DNA of 64,000 nucleotides from positions 1-64,000 of the forward strand of contig NZ_JAVFWN010000024.1 of NCBI RefSeq assembly GCF_030929495.1. The letters are read 5' to 3'. Positions 33,008-41,749 of the stretch are shown here, piece by piece. Numbering within the stretch: the stretch's first letter is position 1; each line of letters starts with the position of its first letter. Position numbers and translations under genes: made by a program. The stretch comes from Nocardioides sp. LHD-245. Its GTDB lineage: Bacteria; Actinomycetota; Actinomycetes; Propionibacteriales; Nocardioidaceae. Under the pieces are notes generated by a model, which saw only the letters and a program-made list of their open reading frames with translations, searched no databases and had not been told where the DNA came from.

Positions 33008-33387
33008 CCGACCGGAGCGCAGTCGTGCCCGCAGCCGTCGGGCGGCAGCGGGCCGTCGGCATGGGCGGCGGGGCGGTGCAGCACCCCGGTGGTCGCGGTG
33101 ACCACGACGTCGCCGCCGTCCTCGCCGTCGGTGGTGGCGGTGCCGTCGACGAGGAGGGTGTAGCCGTGACGCTCCCGCGGCGGGAACACCACCGTCACCG
33201 CGGGGTTCTCGGCGAGGTTGCGCAGGGTCCCCCGCCCCGGGCCGGCGATCCGCAGGGTGCCGTCGTCGCCGGCCACCGGGTCGACGGTCACGACCTTCAC
33301 CTGGGGCGAGGACGTGGTCAGCAGGTAGCCGCTGTCGAAGTCGGCGAGGGCCTGGCGCAGGTCCGCGGGGTCCACCGGGATGCTCAT
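33004..33387 (-). CDS. pyridoxamine 5'-phosphate oxidase-like flavin protein
   Basis: The 127-residue protein has the split-barrel fold pattern: DFDSGYLLTTSSPQVKVVTV, then GRGTLRNLAENPAVTVVFPP and GYTLLVDGTATTDGEDGGDV. These are typical of the small PPOX / F420- or FMN-binding family. The C-terminus (GCGHDCAPVG) has two cysteines and a histidine that might bind metal. Members reduce or bind flavins, F420 or haem; the exact cofactor cannot be read here. It is coupled to the VOC gene. Confidence 0.72.
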   Translation of the reverse strand: MSIPVDPADLRQALADFDSGYLLTTSSPQVKVVTVDPVAGDDGTLRIAGPGRGTLRNLAENPAVTVVFPPRERHGYTLLVDGTATTDGEDGGDVVVTATTGVLHRPAAHADGPLPPDGCGHDCAPVG

Positions 33388-33416
33388 GGCTCCAGGTTAG
33401 GACGTGTCCCGGGCGC

Positions 33417-34196
33417 TCACCACAGGCCGACGACACCGCCGCCGATCCGGACGACGAAGGCGCCCACCACGGCGATGAAGAACACCCGGACGAACCGGGA
33501 GCCGCGGGCGACGGCGGTCCGCGCGCCGAGGTAGCCGCCGACCAGGTTGCAGGCGCCCATCATCAGCCCGACGTCCCACAGCACCGCTCCGCTCGGGATG
33601 AAGAGGAGGAGCGCCCCGAGGTTGGTCGCGAAGTTCGCGAGCTTCGCCTTGGCCGAGGCCTGGAGGAAGTCGTAGCCCAGGAGGCCGACGAGGGCGAAGA
33701 CGAAGAAGCTGCCGGTCCCCGGGCCGAGGATGCCGTCGTAGAAGCCGATCACGAACCCGACGCCCATCGCGGCCGCGAGGTGCCGGTGGCCCGCGAACCG
33801 CAGCGCGGTCCGCTCCCCCAGCGCCGGACGCATCAGGACGTATCCGCCCACGGCGACCAGGGCCAGCAGCACGATCGGCTCGAAGGCGTCGCGCGGGATG
33901 CGCGACGCCAGCAGGGCGCCCGAGAACGCGCCCCCGAGCGCGAGCGCCATCAGCGGGAGGAAGGTGCGCGGGTCGGGGCCGATCCGCCGGTAGTAGGTGA
34001 GCGAGCTGACCGCCGTGCCGCACACGGAGGCGATCTTGTTGGTCGCGAGCACCTGGACCGGGCTCGCGCCCGGCAGGCCGAGCAGCAGGGCGGGCAGCTG
34101 GACCAGGCCGCCGCCGCCGACCACGGCATCCACGAATCCGGCGGTCAGGGCCGCCAGGGCGAGGAGCACGACGACGGTCAGACTGAGGTCCCCCAC
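33417..34196 (-). CDS. TSUP family (TauE/SafE) permease
   Basis: The 259-residue membrane protein has about eight helices and both family motifs: VDAVVGGGGLVQLPALLLGL at residues 22-41 and the second-half copy YDGILGPGTGSFFVF, with NKIASVCGT and AKLANFATNLGALLLF. TSUP proteins export or import sulfite, sulfoacetate or related anions. No sulfur gene is adjacent to indicate the substrate. GTG start at 34196; 10 bases after the lipoprotein gene. Confidence 0.9.
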   Translation of the reverse strand: MGDLSLTVVVLLALAALTAGFVDAVVGGGGLVQLPALLLGLPGASPVQVLATNKIASVCGTAVSSLTYYRRIGPDPRTFLPLMALALGGAFSGALLASRIPRDAFEPIVLLALVAVGGYVLMRPALGERTALRFAGHRHLAAAMGVGFVIGFYDGILGPGTGSFFVFALVGLLGYDFLQASAKAKLANFATNLGALLLFIPSGAVLWDVGLMMGACNLVGGYLGARTAVARGSRFVRVFFIAVVGAFVVRIGGGVVGLW

Positions 34197-34206
34197 GCCG
34201 CCGACT

Positions 34207-34752
34207 CTACGAGTCCGGCCGCGCCCGGGACGACCGGCCCAGCTCGGCGACCGGCCGGTCGTCGTACGCGCCGGCGAGCGCGGCGGACGTCTCGACGCAC
34301 TCCGACCCGAGGTCGACCTGCACCAGGCTCGGCCCGATCCGGAGATGCAGCGTCAGGCGGCTCCTGGTCGCAGTGAGCAGCGCCTGGTTGTGGGGGTCCA
34401 CGACCGCCCAACCGTCGGCCGCGAGGAGCTCGGCGGCCGCTGTGGTCGCCTCCTGGTGGGTGAGCTCGGAGGCGGAGGTGAAGTGCACGAAGACGTTGCT
34501 GACGACCCCGCGCGGCGCGCCGGTGTCACCGCAGACCGCGAACGAGCGGCTGCCCTGCGCCCCACCGAGCCGGAGGGTCCGCGCCAGGTCGCGGAGCACT
34601 CCGTCGAGAGCCCGGTCGGCCTCCGCGACGACGGCCTCGACCGCCCGAGCGCCCGTGGGTCGGGAGGATCGGCCGGGGTCGCCGCACCCGGACGGCGCCG
34701 CGGCCAGCAGGAGGAGGACGGCGACCGCCGGCATCCGACGACGCGGTCTCAT
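34207..34752 (-). CDS. lipoprotein coupled to the DUF1023 hydrolase
   Basis: The 181-residue protein has a basic start, a hydrophobic stretch (VAVLLLLAAAP) and a cysteine in SGCGD at residue 23. This is a lipobox with an unusual P-S-G before the cysteine, so lipidation is likely but not certain. The mature domain (SNVFVHFTSASELTHQEATT and AADGWAVVDPHNQALLTAT) has alternating helix and strand and two further cysteines. I do not recognise a family. ATG at 34752 lies in the hydrolase stop (ATGA). Confidence 0.65.
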   Translation of the reverse strand: MRPRRRMPAVAVLLLLAAAPSGCGDPGRSSRPTGARAVEAVVAEADRALDGVLRDLARTLRLGGAQGSRSFAVCGDTGAPRGVVSNVFVHFTSASELTHQEATTAAAELLAADGWAVVDPHNQALLTATRSRLTLHLRIGPSLVQVDLGSECVETSAALAGAYDDRPVAELGRSSRARPDS

Positions 34753-36521
34753 CGGAGCCCGCCGAACGGGGCCTGCTCCCAGAGCCAGACCCCGGCCTCC
34801 GCCAGCCCGTGGGCGGCGCTCGCCCCGCTCGACGCGACCAGCAGCTCGGGCAGGGTGAGGTGCGAGCCGTCGTCGGCTCCGCGCGGGGGCTGCGCGGTCA
34901 CCTCATCGTCAGCGCCCGCGACGACGTGCGCCACGTTGGCGAGTGAGGACCCCTCGAAGTACGACGTGTGGTTGGCGAGCAGCTCCCCGGCCCGCAGCTC
35001 GCCGTCGCCCGTCTCGAAGCGGGTGCCGCCGAAGCCCGCGGTGGCCGGGTCGTGGCCGAGCGGCCCGCCGCCGAGCAGGGTGACCGGGTCGCGGTCCTTG
35101 CTGCCGACCCACACGCCGGCCGCCGTCAGCTCCCCCGCCGTCGCGGCAGGGACGCCCGGGCTGCCGAGGAGGACCGCGTCGTCGACCGGGAGGCCGGCGG
35201 CGAGCGCGTGGCCGAGGGTGGTGGAGCCGTAGCTGTGGCCGATCGCGGTCAGGTGGGCCGGTGCGCCCTCGTCGGAGGCGCGGAGGCCGTCGACGAAGTC
35301 GGAGAGCCGCTCGCCCCCGGCCTCCGCCTTGCCGGGCAGGGCGACGGCACCGAAGTCGAGCTGCCCGAACGGGTCCGACGGGTCGAGAGGGTTGCCGCTC
35401 GGGGCGTCGTAGTCGGCCCAGTGGACCGACGCGACGCTGCCCCGGTCGTCGGCGACCGCGGCCTGGTGGAGCGCGAGGGTCTTGTCGAGGTTGCCCGACA
35501 GGCTCGCGGACTCCGTGCTCAGCCCGGGCACGTTGACCGAGACGTGGTCGGCGGTGTCGGGATCGCCGAAGGAGACCGCGACGCCACCGTCACCGGAGTG
35601 CAGCCCCGGGGTGTAGGCGATCAGCTCGGTGAGATGGGTGCCGGTGGCCGTGTCGCGGAGGTCGCGGTAGTCCGCCAGACCGTCGGCGACGTGGGTCGCG
35701 TTCGCGAGGATCCGCTCCTCCCGGTGGGTGAGCTGCCCGTCCTCCTCGCGCCGGGTGTAGAGGTCGAGGTCGCGGCCGAGCCCACCGCGGTTGGCCTCGT
35801 CGCGATCGGCGACCGGCACCCCGTCGGCGTTGCCGACCAGCTCGGGATGCTCGGTGGTGAGCGCCTCCTGCTCGGCCCGCCGGAGCCCGCGCCACCAGGT
35901 GGCCAGGGCGACCGGGTCGCCCCGCAGGGCGCGGAGCCGGCGGGCGAGGTCGGCGGTCTCCGGCCGACCCGGGGCCACCGCCGCGGTGGCCCCCTCGGCG
36001 GCGGTGTCGACCGAGCGGAGCGCGGCGACCAGGTCGGCCTCCGCGTCCGCCTCGTCGTGCCCCCAGGCGGCGATCCGGACCCGCAGGTCGTCGGCCCGGG
36101 CGGTGAGTTGGGCCGCCCGCTGCCGGAACTCCGCGAGCCGGTCGTCGCCGACCGTGGCGACGACCTCGGCGGCGAGCGCGTCGATCTCGGCGTTGAGCCC
36201 GGTGCGGCGCACGGTCAGGTCGTCGCGCCGGCCGAGCAGCCCGGCGAGCCGCTCGCCGAAGCGGTCCGCCGCCGTCACCGCCCGGTCGAGGGCGGCCTCG
36301 CCCGCGTCGAGCCGGTGGGCGAACCCGGTGGCGGCATGGGCGTGGGCGTCGGCGGTGTCGCCCACCCAGGCCGGCGCCGCGACCGCGGCGGCTCGACCCT
36401 GCACGTTCTTGACCGCGACCGCGGCGGCCCGCAGGTCGGTGGCGAGGTCCTGGGCGCCGGCGGGCTGTGAGTCGAGGAGCGGGCAGGCCGGGACGTGCGC
36501 GGGGACGTGGACGATCGTCAC
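34749..36521 (-). CDS. DUF1023 alpha/beta hydrolase with helical N-terminal half
   Basis: The 590-residue protein has an alanine-rich helical N-terminal half (about residues 20-250, with QDLATDLRAAAVAVKNVQGR and AWVGDTADAHAHAATGFA, the latter like the WxG turn of WXG100/LXG exported proteins). A DUF1023 hydrolase domain follows. The nucleophile elbow GHSYGS places the serine at 440; TPGLHSGDGGVAVSFGD is the conserved oxyanion-side segment, and KDRDPV and NHTSYF supply a plausible Asp and His. There is no signal peptide. GTG at 36521 overlaps the upstream small gene (GTGA). Export by a type VII-like route is inference; the substrate is unknown. Confidence 0.82.
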   Translation of the reverse strand: MTIVHVPAHVPACPLLDSQPAGAQDLATDLRAAAVAVKNVQGRAAAVAAPAWVGDTADAHAHAATGFAHRLDAGEAALDRAVTAADRFGERLAGLLGRRDDLTVRRTGLNAEIDALAAEVVATVGDDRLAEFRQRAAQLTARADDLRVRIAAWGHDEADAEADLVAALRSVDTAAEGATAAVAPGRPETADLARRLRALRGDPVALATWWRGLRRAEQEALTTEHPELVGNADGVPVADRDEANRGGLGRDLDLYTRREEDGQLTHREERILANATHVADGLADYRDLRDTATGTHLTELIAYTPGLHSGDGGVAVSFGDPDTADHVSVNVPGLSTESASLSGNLDKTLALHQAAVADDRGSVASVHWADYDAPSGNPLDPSDPFGQLDFGAVALPGKAEAGGERLSDFVDGLRASDEGAPAHLTAIGHSYGSTTLGHALAAGLPVDDAVLLGSPGVPAATAGELTAAGVWVGSKDRDPVTLLGGGPLGHDPATAGFGGTRFETGDGELRAGELLANHTSYFEGSSLANVAHVVAGADDEVTAQPPRGADDGSHLTLPELLVASSGASAAHGLAEAGVWLWEQAPFGGLR

Positions 36522-36853
36522 GGCCCGCTCACCTCCCGCACGGCGGCGTCCCGGTCGGCCCACGGCAGCAGCGCACGCAGTCCCTCGGCCTGCGCGCGGT
36601 CGACGATCACCAGCCGTCGGTGGAAGAAGACGAACTCCTCGGCATGGCCCGCGGCGAGACCGGCCGCCGCCTTGAGCTCGTCGGCCCACGGCTCGGCGAA
36701 GCCGCGGACGGCGGCGGCGACCGTCGCGGAGAGGCCGGCGGTCGAGAGCCGGGCGAGCCGGCGCCAGGCGCCGTCGAGCTCGTCGCTCGCGAGATCCCAG
36801 CTCTCGCGAGCCGCGCGGAGGACGGCGTACGGGACGTCGAGGATCACGGCCAT
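36518..36853 (-). CDS. small helical partner of the DUF1023 protein
   Basis: The 111-residue protein is mainly alpha-helical (DVPYAVLRAARESWDLASDE; ATVAAAVRGFAEPWADELKA) and has neither signal peptide nor membrane segment. It overlaps the start of the hydrolase gene by GTGA. Size, helix content and place resemble WXG100-like or chaperone partners of exported hydrolases, but the WXG motif itself is missing. ATG at 36853 (MAVILDVPY) is preferred; an ATG at 36889 is in frame. Confidence 0.6.
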   Translation of the reverse strand: MAVILDVPYAVLRAARESWDLASDELDGAWRRLARLSTAGLSATVAAAVRGFAEPWADELKAAAGLAAGHAEEFVFFHRRLVIVDRAQAEGLRALLPWADRDAAVREVSGP

Positions 36854-36975
36854 GACGGCACCGGTGGGGCGAGGTGGGGATTCATGCACCCACGGCTGCC
36901 CGAGGGTTCCCGGCGGGAAACGAGCGGTTCCGGTTGTCCACAGGGGACCCCGGATCCCCGCTCAGGAAGGGCCTC

Positions 36976-39003
36976 TCAGCCGACCCAGAAGCCGCGCGAA
37001 CCGAACCAGTCGCCGTACGTCCCCGGCCCGGACCCGCCCGGCCCGCCGGCCCCGCCTCCGCGGGACCCGAGATAGGACCCGACCACGGCCGCACCGAGGT
37101 CACCGGCCTCGGGGGCGATGACCGACCCGTCCACCCGGCGCGCCATCGACTCGACGAACCGTGCCAGCCCGGGGTCCTCACCGAGCCGGAAGAAGGTCGT
37201 CTGCGCCCCGAGGCGCCGGGCGTTGTCGAGCTCGCGGACGGCGAGGGCGATCGTCATCGGGTGCGGCGGGTAGGAGAAGGCGACCTCGCCGCTGGACTCC
37301 AGGTGGGAGGTCGGCTCGCCGTCGGTCACGATGAGCAGCACCGGCTGGGCGTTGGGGTGCTTGCGGAAGTGGCGGTTGGCGAGCAGCAGCGCGTGGTGGA
37401 GGTTGGTGCCCTTGGCCCAGCGGGCGTCGAGCGCCGTCAGCTCCTCGATCCGCATGGTCTGGGCATGCCGGCCGAAGCCGATCAGCTCCAGGCTGTCGCC
37501 GCGGAACCGGGAGCCGATGAGAGTGTGCAGCGCCAGCGCGGTCTGCTTCATCGGCACCCAGCGACCGTCCATCGCCATCGAGAAGGACGTGTCGACGCAG
37601 AGCGCGACGGCCGCCTGGGTCCGCGCCTCCGTCTCGGCGACCTCGACGTCGTCGATCGACAACAGCGGCCCGCCGGGCTCCCCCGCGCGGCGGAGTACGC
37701 CGTTGAGCATGGTCCGCGGCAGGTCCCACGGCTCGGTGTCGCCGAACTCCCACGGCCGGGTCGCGCCGGACAGGTCGCCGGCGGCGCCGGCCTGGCGCAG
37801 GTCGCGCTGGCCCTGGCGACCCGACATCCGCTGGGCGACGTCGCGCAGCAGCGCCTTGCCGAGCTGGCGCATCGCCTTGGGGGTGAGCCGCAGCTCGCCG
37901 TCGAAGCCGCGCTCCATCGCGCCGGACTCGCGCAGCGCCTTCTCCAGCTCCTGCAGCTTGCGGGCGTCGACGGCGGCCTCGTTGCCGAGCTGGCGGGCGA
38001 GCTTGTCGAGGTCGACATCATCCAGTCTGGCGCCGCCGTAGGACTGCGCGAGCTGGTCGGCCAGCGCGTCGAGGTCGGCGAGGTCCTGGAGGACGCCGGT
38101 GCCGTCGCCCAGGCCCAACCCCGTGGCCTGCCCCTCTCCTCCGCCGAACTGCTCCGCGCCGTCCCAGTCCTCGCCGGGGCGCAGGGACATCAGGTTCTCG
38201 TCGAGACGGCCGAGCTGCTCCATCAGCTGGGGCGAGCCGAAGGCCTGGGCGGAGAGCTCCATCAGCTCGCGGCGCTGCTCGGGGCTCATCGAGTTGAGCA
38301 TCCGCTGCGCGGCCGCGGATCGCTGCGCCATCGCGTCGATGAGCTCGTCCACGTTCTGGGGGTTCTCGGGGAAGTGCTGGCCGTGCTTGGCCATGAACTC
38401 CTCGAAGTCCTGCGGGGTGTCCGCGGCGGCCGCGTGCTTCTCCAGCAGGTCGTTGAGGTCCGCGAGCATCTCCGAGATCGCCTGGCGATCCTCGTCGGTG
38501 GCGTTCTCCAGGGCCTGCTTCATCCCGGCGAAGCGCTGGTCAAGGAGCTCGCGGCCGAGCAGGTCCTTGATCTGCTCGAAGGCCTCCTGCGCCTCGCGGG
38601 ACTGCCAGTCGTAGTCGCCGAGCTCGGTGACCGCCGCCGCCGGCGAGTCCGGAAGGTTCTGCAGCCGCATCTCACGGAACGCGCGGTCGCCGTCGTCCAT
38701 CATCGCGTCACGGGCCAGCTGCTTGCGCTCCTCGAGGACCGCCTTCTCCAGCAGCTCGCGGACCTCCTGGAGGGTGCCGTCGAGATGGTGCCGCTGCAGC
38801 AGCTCGCGGCGGCGCTCGGCCACCCGGCGGGCGAGGTCGTCGAGGCCGGCCTGGTCCTGCCCGCCGCGACGCAGGAACTCCTGCATCGCGCGCTCGGGGC
38901 TGTAGCCGGCCATCACGTCCTCGCCGATGGCGTCGAGAGCCTCGGCGATGTCGACCGGCGGGGCGAGCGGGTCGCCGCCGTCGTACCGGCGGTAGCGGCT
39001 CAT
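36976..39003 (-). CDS. VWA domain protein (MoxR partner)
   Basis: The 675-residue protein has a long, charged, helical N-terminal part (about residues 1-440). A von Willebrand A domain follows, with the metal site DTSFSM (DxSxS) and later GTNLHHALLLANRHF and LIVTDGEPTSH. MoxR-type AAA ATPases and VWA proteins form chaperone-like pairs that insert metals or remodel complexes. Here the MoxR-like gene is two genes upstream in the same operon. ATG at 39003 lies in the OsmC stop codon (ATGA). The Gly-rich C-terminus (GSRGGGAGGPGGSGPG) is flexible. Confidence 0.88.
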   Translation of the reverse strand: MSRYRRYDGGDPLAPPVDIAEALDAIGEDVMAGYSPERAMQEFLRRGGQDQAGLDDLARRVAERRRELLQRHHLDGTLQEVRELLEKAVLEERKQLARDAMMDDGDRAFREMRLQNLPDSPAAAVTELGDYDWQSREAQEAFEQIKDLLGRELLDQRFAGMKQALENATDEDRQAISEMLADLNDLLEKHAAAADTPQDFEEFMAKHGQHFPENPQNVDELIDAMAQRSAAAQRMLNSMSPEQRRELMELSAQAFGSPQLMEQLGRLDENLMSLRPGEDWDGAEQFGGGEGQATGLGLGDGTGVLQDLADLDALADQLAQSYGGARLDDVDLDKLARQLGNEAAVDARKLQELEKALRESGAMERGFDGELRLTPKAMRQLGKALLRDVAQRMSGRQGQRDLRQAGAAGDLSGATRPWEFGDTEPWDLPRTMLNGVLRRAGEPGGPLLSIDDVEVAETEARTQAAVALCVDTSFSMAMDGRWVPMKQTALALHTLIGSRFRGDSLELIGFGRHAQTMRIEELTALDARWAKGTNLHHALLLANRHFRKHPNAQPVLLIVTDGEPTSHLESSGEVAFSYPPHPMTIALAVRELDNARRLGAQTTFFRLGEDPGLARFVESMARRVDGSVIAPEAGDLGAAVVGSYLGSRGGGAGGPGGSGPGTYGDWFGSRGFWVG

Positions 39004-39401
39004 GACTCACTCCTTCGTACATCGGCGCCGGCGCGCAGCACGCGCGGGATCTCGGCGACCTCGTCGACCACCTCGAGCAGCAGCTGCACGCTCTCCGAGG
39101 GTGCCGTCGTGTCGAGCACGATGTCGTAGCTGATCCCGGTCGAGGTCCACACGTCGTCGAAGCCGCCGTCGGCGGTGACCGCGACCCCGTGCACGGGTAC
39201 GTCGAGGCGCCGGGCCTCGCGGTAGGTGTCGTTGAGCACGCACAGCGCCACCGCGAGGTGGAGCACCTGCGCGCCGTTCGTCGCGGGTCCGGCGAGCACG
39301 CCCTCCTCCGTCCAGGCGTGCGGGAGCACGACACCCTCGCCCTCCTCTCTGCGAAGGGTGCCGGACGTGGCCCACGCGCCGAACGGGGAGGGATCAGCCA
39401 T
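39000..39401 (-). CDS. OsmC family protein
   Basis: The 133-residue product resembles the OsmC/Ohr peroxidase family: an N-terminal strand with LPHAWTEEG, the central helix GAQVLHLAVALCVLNDTYRE, and the beta sheet VPVHGVAVTADGGFDD. The central helix carries one cysteine; a second catalytic cysteine is not seen where Ohr enzymes have it, so peroxidase activity is doubtful. It sits between the MoxR-like and VWA genes, overlapping both. Confidence 0.75.
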   Translation of the reverse strand: MADPSPFGAWATSGTLRREEGEGVVLPHAWTEEGVLAGPATNGAQVLHLAVALCVLNDTYREARRLDVPVHGVAVTADGGFDDVWTSTGISYDIVLDTTAPSESVQLLLEVVDEVAEIPRVLRAGADVRRSES

Positions 39402-40854
39402 AGACGGTCTCCACGCCGTCGGAGTCCTTGCCGATCTTGCGGGCCAGGAACAGCCCCTCGAGCGCGAGCTCGATCGCGGCGGCCCGCTCGCCGTCGGTGC
39501 GGCCGCCGCCGGCCACCCCCGGAATCGAGGGACAGACCCGCTCGCAGACCTGGTCGTAGAGGTCGGACTCGCCGAGCACCGGCAGGCCGGACAGCACGTC
39601 GCGCGCGGTCACCTGGCCGCCGGTGACGACGGACGCGCCCCCCTCGATCGCGTCGACGAGCAGCGCGAAGTCGAGGCCGCGGAAGCGCTCACGGACCGTC
39701 TCGGCGGTCGCGGTGCGCAGCAGGTGGGTGAGGATCTCGTCCTCGCGCCCCTCCTCCCCGGACTCGAACTCGATCTTGCCGCCCAGCACGTCGACGGCCG
39801 TCTCCAGGTCGACGACCCGGGCGACCGCGCGGTCCTCCCCCTGGATCGTGGCGCGGCGCAGGGCCGCGGCGGCGATGGTCTCGGCACCGGCGATGGCGAA
39901 GCGGGCCGAGACTCCGGAGCGCTGGTCGACGGCACTGGAGTCGCGCAGGTTGCGGGTGAAGCGGGCCAGGATCTCGACGAGGAAGTCGGGGACGTCGACC
40001 CGGTCGGGCAGCAGGTCCGCCTCCTGCCGGACGACGGCGATCTCGGCCTCGAGGGCCTTCGGATAGTGGGTCCGGATCTCGGCGCCGAAGCGGTCCTTGA
40101 GCGGGGTGATGATCCGGCCGCGGTTGGTGTAGTCCTCCGGGTTGGCCGACGCCACGACGAACACGTCGAGCGGCAGCCGCAGGACGTAGCCGCGGATCTG
40201 GATGTCGCGCTCCTCCATCACGTTGAGCATCGCGACCTGGATCCGCTCGGCGAGGTCGGGCAGCTCGTTGATCGCGACGATCCCTCGGTGCGAGCGGGGG
40301 ATCAGGCCGAAGTGGATGGTCTCCGGGTCGCCTAGCGAGCGACCCTCGGCCACCTTCATCGGGTCGACGTCGCCGATCAGGTCGGCGACGCTGGTGTCGG
40401 GCGTGGCCAGCTTCTCGGCGTACCGCTCCTCGCGGTGGCGCCAGGAGATCCGCAGGTCGTCGCCGTACGACGCCACGGCCGCCTTCGACGTCACGGTGAC
40501 CGGGTCGAAGGGGTGCTCGCCGAGCTCGGAGCCGGAGATCACCGGCGTCCACTCGTCGAGCAGGCCGACCAGGGTGCGCAGGAGGCGGGTCTTGCCCTGG
40601 CCGCGCTCGCCGAGCAGGACGACGTCGTGCCCGGCGATGATCGCCCGCTCCAGCTGCGGGATGACGGTGTCCTCGAAGCCGTGCAGGCCGGGCCACGGGT
40701 CCTCGCCCGCGGCCAGCCGGGCGAGCAGGTTGTCGCGCAGCTCGGTCCGCAGGTGCCGGTGCTGGTGGCCGGAGGCGCGCAGCTCGCCGAGAGTGCTGAT
40801 CGCGGGTGCGGGCGTCGGTGCGGTCGTCGGAGTCGTCGGAGCCGGGGTGGTCAC
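39394..40854 (-). CDS. MoxR-like AAA ATPase / magnesium-chelatase type
   Basis: The 486-residue ATPase has a Walker A motif GERGQGKTR near residue 88, Walker B-like GIVAINELPDLAERIQVAML, sensor 1 SANPEDYTNRGRIITPLKDR, and a C-terminal lid with FAIAGAETIAAAALRRA. The order matches the ChlI/MoxR group. In this operon it would act on the VWA partner. The C-terminus (ARKIGKDSDGVETVYG) overlaps the OsmC start by eight bases. GTG at 40854 is divergent from the cyclase gene. Confidence 0.88.
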   Translation of the reverse strand: MTTPAPTTPTTAPTPAPAISTLGELRASGHQHRHLRTELRDNLLARLAAGEDPWPGLHGFEDTVIPQLERAIIAGHDVVLLGERGQGKTRLLRTLVGLLDEWTPVISGSELGEHPFDPVTVTSKAAVASYGDDLRISWRHREERYAEKLATPDTSVADLIGDVDPMKVAEGRSLGDPETIHFGLIPRSHRGIVAINELPDLAERIQVAMLNVMEERDIQIRGYVLRLPLDVFVVASANPEDYTNRGRIITPLKDRFGAEIRTHYPKALEAEIAVVRQEADLLPDRVDVPDFLVEILARFTRNLRDSSAVDQRSGVSARFAIAGAETIAAAALRRATIQGEDRAVARVVDLETAVDVLGGKIEFESGEEGREDEILTHLLRTATAETVRERFRGLDFALLVDAIEGGASVVTGGQVTARDVLSGLPVLGESDLYDQVCERVCPSIPGVAGGGRTDGERAAAIELALEGLFLARKIGKDSDGVETVYG

Positions 40855-40906
40855 CGTCTCACGCTACTGCGACCCGCAAGACCCCCGCGGGCCCTAGTCT
40901 TCGATC

Positions 40907-41740
40907 GTGGCGATCGTCGTCGGGATCCTGTGCGTGCTGCTGGCCGTCCTGCTCGGCCTGGTCCTGGCCTTCGCCCGCGACCGGGGCCGGCTGCAGCGGC
41001 AGCTCGCCGACACCCAGGCGCACGTCGCCCAGCTCGAGTCGGACCTCGACGCCGCGCTGCGTCCCCCGCCGCCGGCCAACTCGGCCGAGCGCGCCGTACG
41101 CCGGGTGATCCGGACGGCGTCGAAGGTCCGCTCCCACGGCATCGGCGGCCTGATCCAGAGCACGGTCGAGGACCTGCAGAGCTGGGCGAGCGACGACGAG
41201 CGCGCCGACATCCTCAACATGGCCGCCTCCGACGGTACGGTCACGCTGTTCTTCTCCGACATCGAGGACTCGACGCCGCTCAACGACCGGCTGGGCGACG
41301 CGACCTGGGTGCGGGTGCTGGCGGCCCACGACCGTGTGCTGCGTGGGCGGATCGAGAGGTACCGGGGCCAGGTCGTGAAGACCGCCGGCGACGGCTTCAT
41401 GGTCGCCTTCCGCGATGCGGAGGCCGCCTGCCGGGCCGCGCTCGGCATCCAGCGCGACCTGCGGCGCGACGTGACGCTGCGCCGCTACGGCCCGATCCTG
41501 GTCCGGATCGGCGTCCACACCGGCCAGGTCGTCGCCCGCGACGGCGACTACTTCGGTCGCAATGTCGCCATGGCCGCCCGGGTCGCGAGTCTGGCCCACG
41601 GGGGCGAGATCCTCGTCAGCGACGCCGTCCGCGAGGCCCTCGGCGACGACGCCGCCCTGACCCTCGTCGAACGCGACGCCGTGGAGCTGAAGGGCCTCTC
41701 CGGCGAGCACGTGGTCTGGGAGATCCTTCCGCCGGCCTGA
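40907..41740 (+). CDS. class III adenylate/guanylate cyclase, membrane-anchored
   Basis: The 277-residue protein has one N-terminal membrane helix (VVGILCVLLAVLLGLVLAF) and a linker of 80 residues. The cyclase homology domain follows: FFSDIEDSTPLNDRLGD with metal aspartate D118, VVKTAGDGFMVAF with substrate-type lysine K158 and metal aspartate D162, and DYFGRNVAMAARVASLA with the transition-state Asn/Arg. All key residues for ATP are present, so it should make cAMP in the cytoplasm. The start is GTG at 40907. Confidence 0.9.
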   Translation: MAIVVGILCVLLAVLLGLVLAFARDRGRLQRQLADTQAHVAQLESDLDAALRPPPPANSAERAVRRVIRTASKVRSHGIGGLIQSTVEDLQSWASDDERADILNMAASDGTVTLFFSDIEDSTPLNDRLGDATWVRVLAAHDRVLRGRIERYRGQVVKTAGDGFMVAFRDAEAACRAALGIQRDLRRDVTLRRYGPILVRIGVHTGQVVARDGDYFGRNVAMAARVASLAHGGEILVSDAVREALGDDAALTLVERDAVELKGLSGEHVVWEILPPA

Positions 41741-41749
41741 GGACCGAGC

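Noticed and set aside
36940-36975. GGGGATCCGGGGTCCCC hairpin after the VWA gene as a terminator
   Set aside because: Only five base pairs and no tail; too weak to list.
36874-39129. 751-residue + strand frame opposite the VWA gene
   Set aside because: The minus strand has the VWA metal site and coupled starts; the + strand product is a Leu/Arg/Gly-rich shadow.
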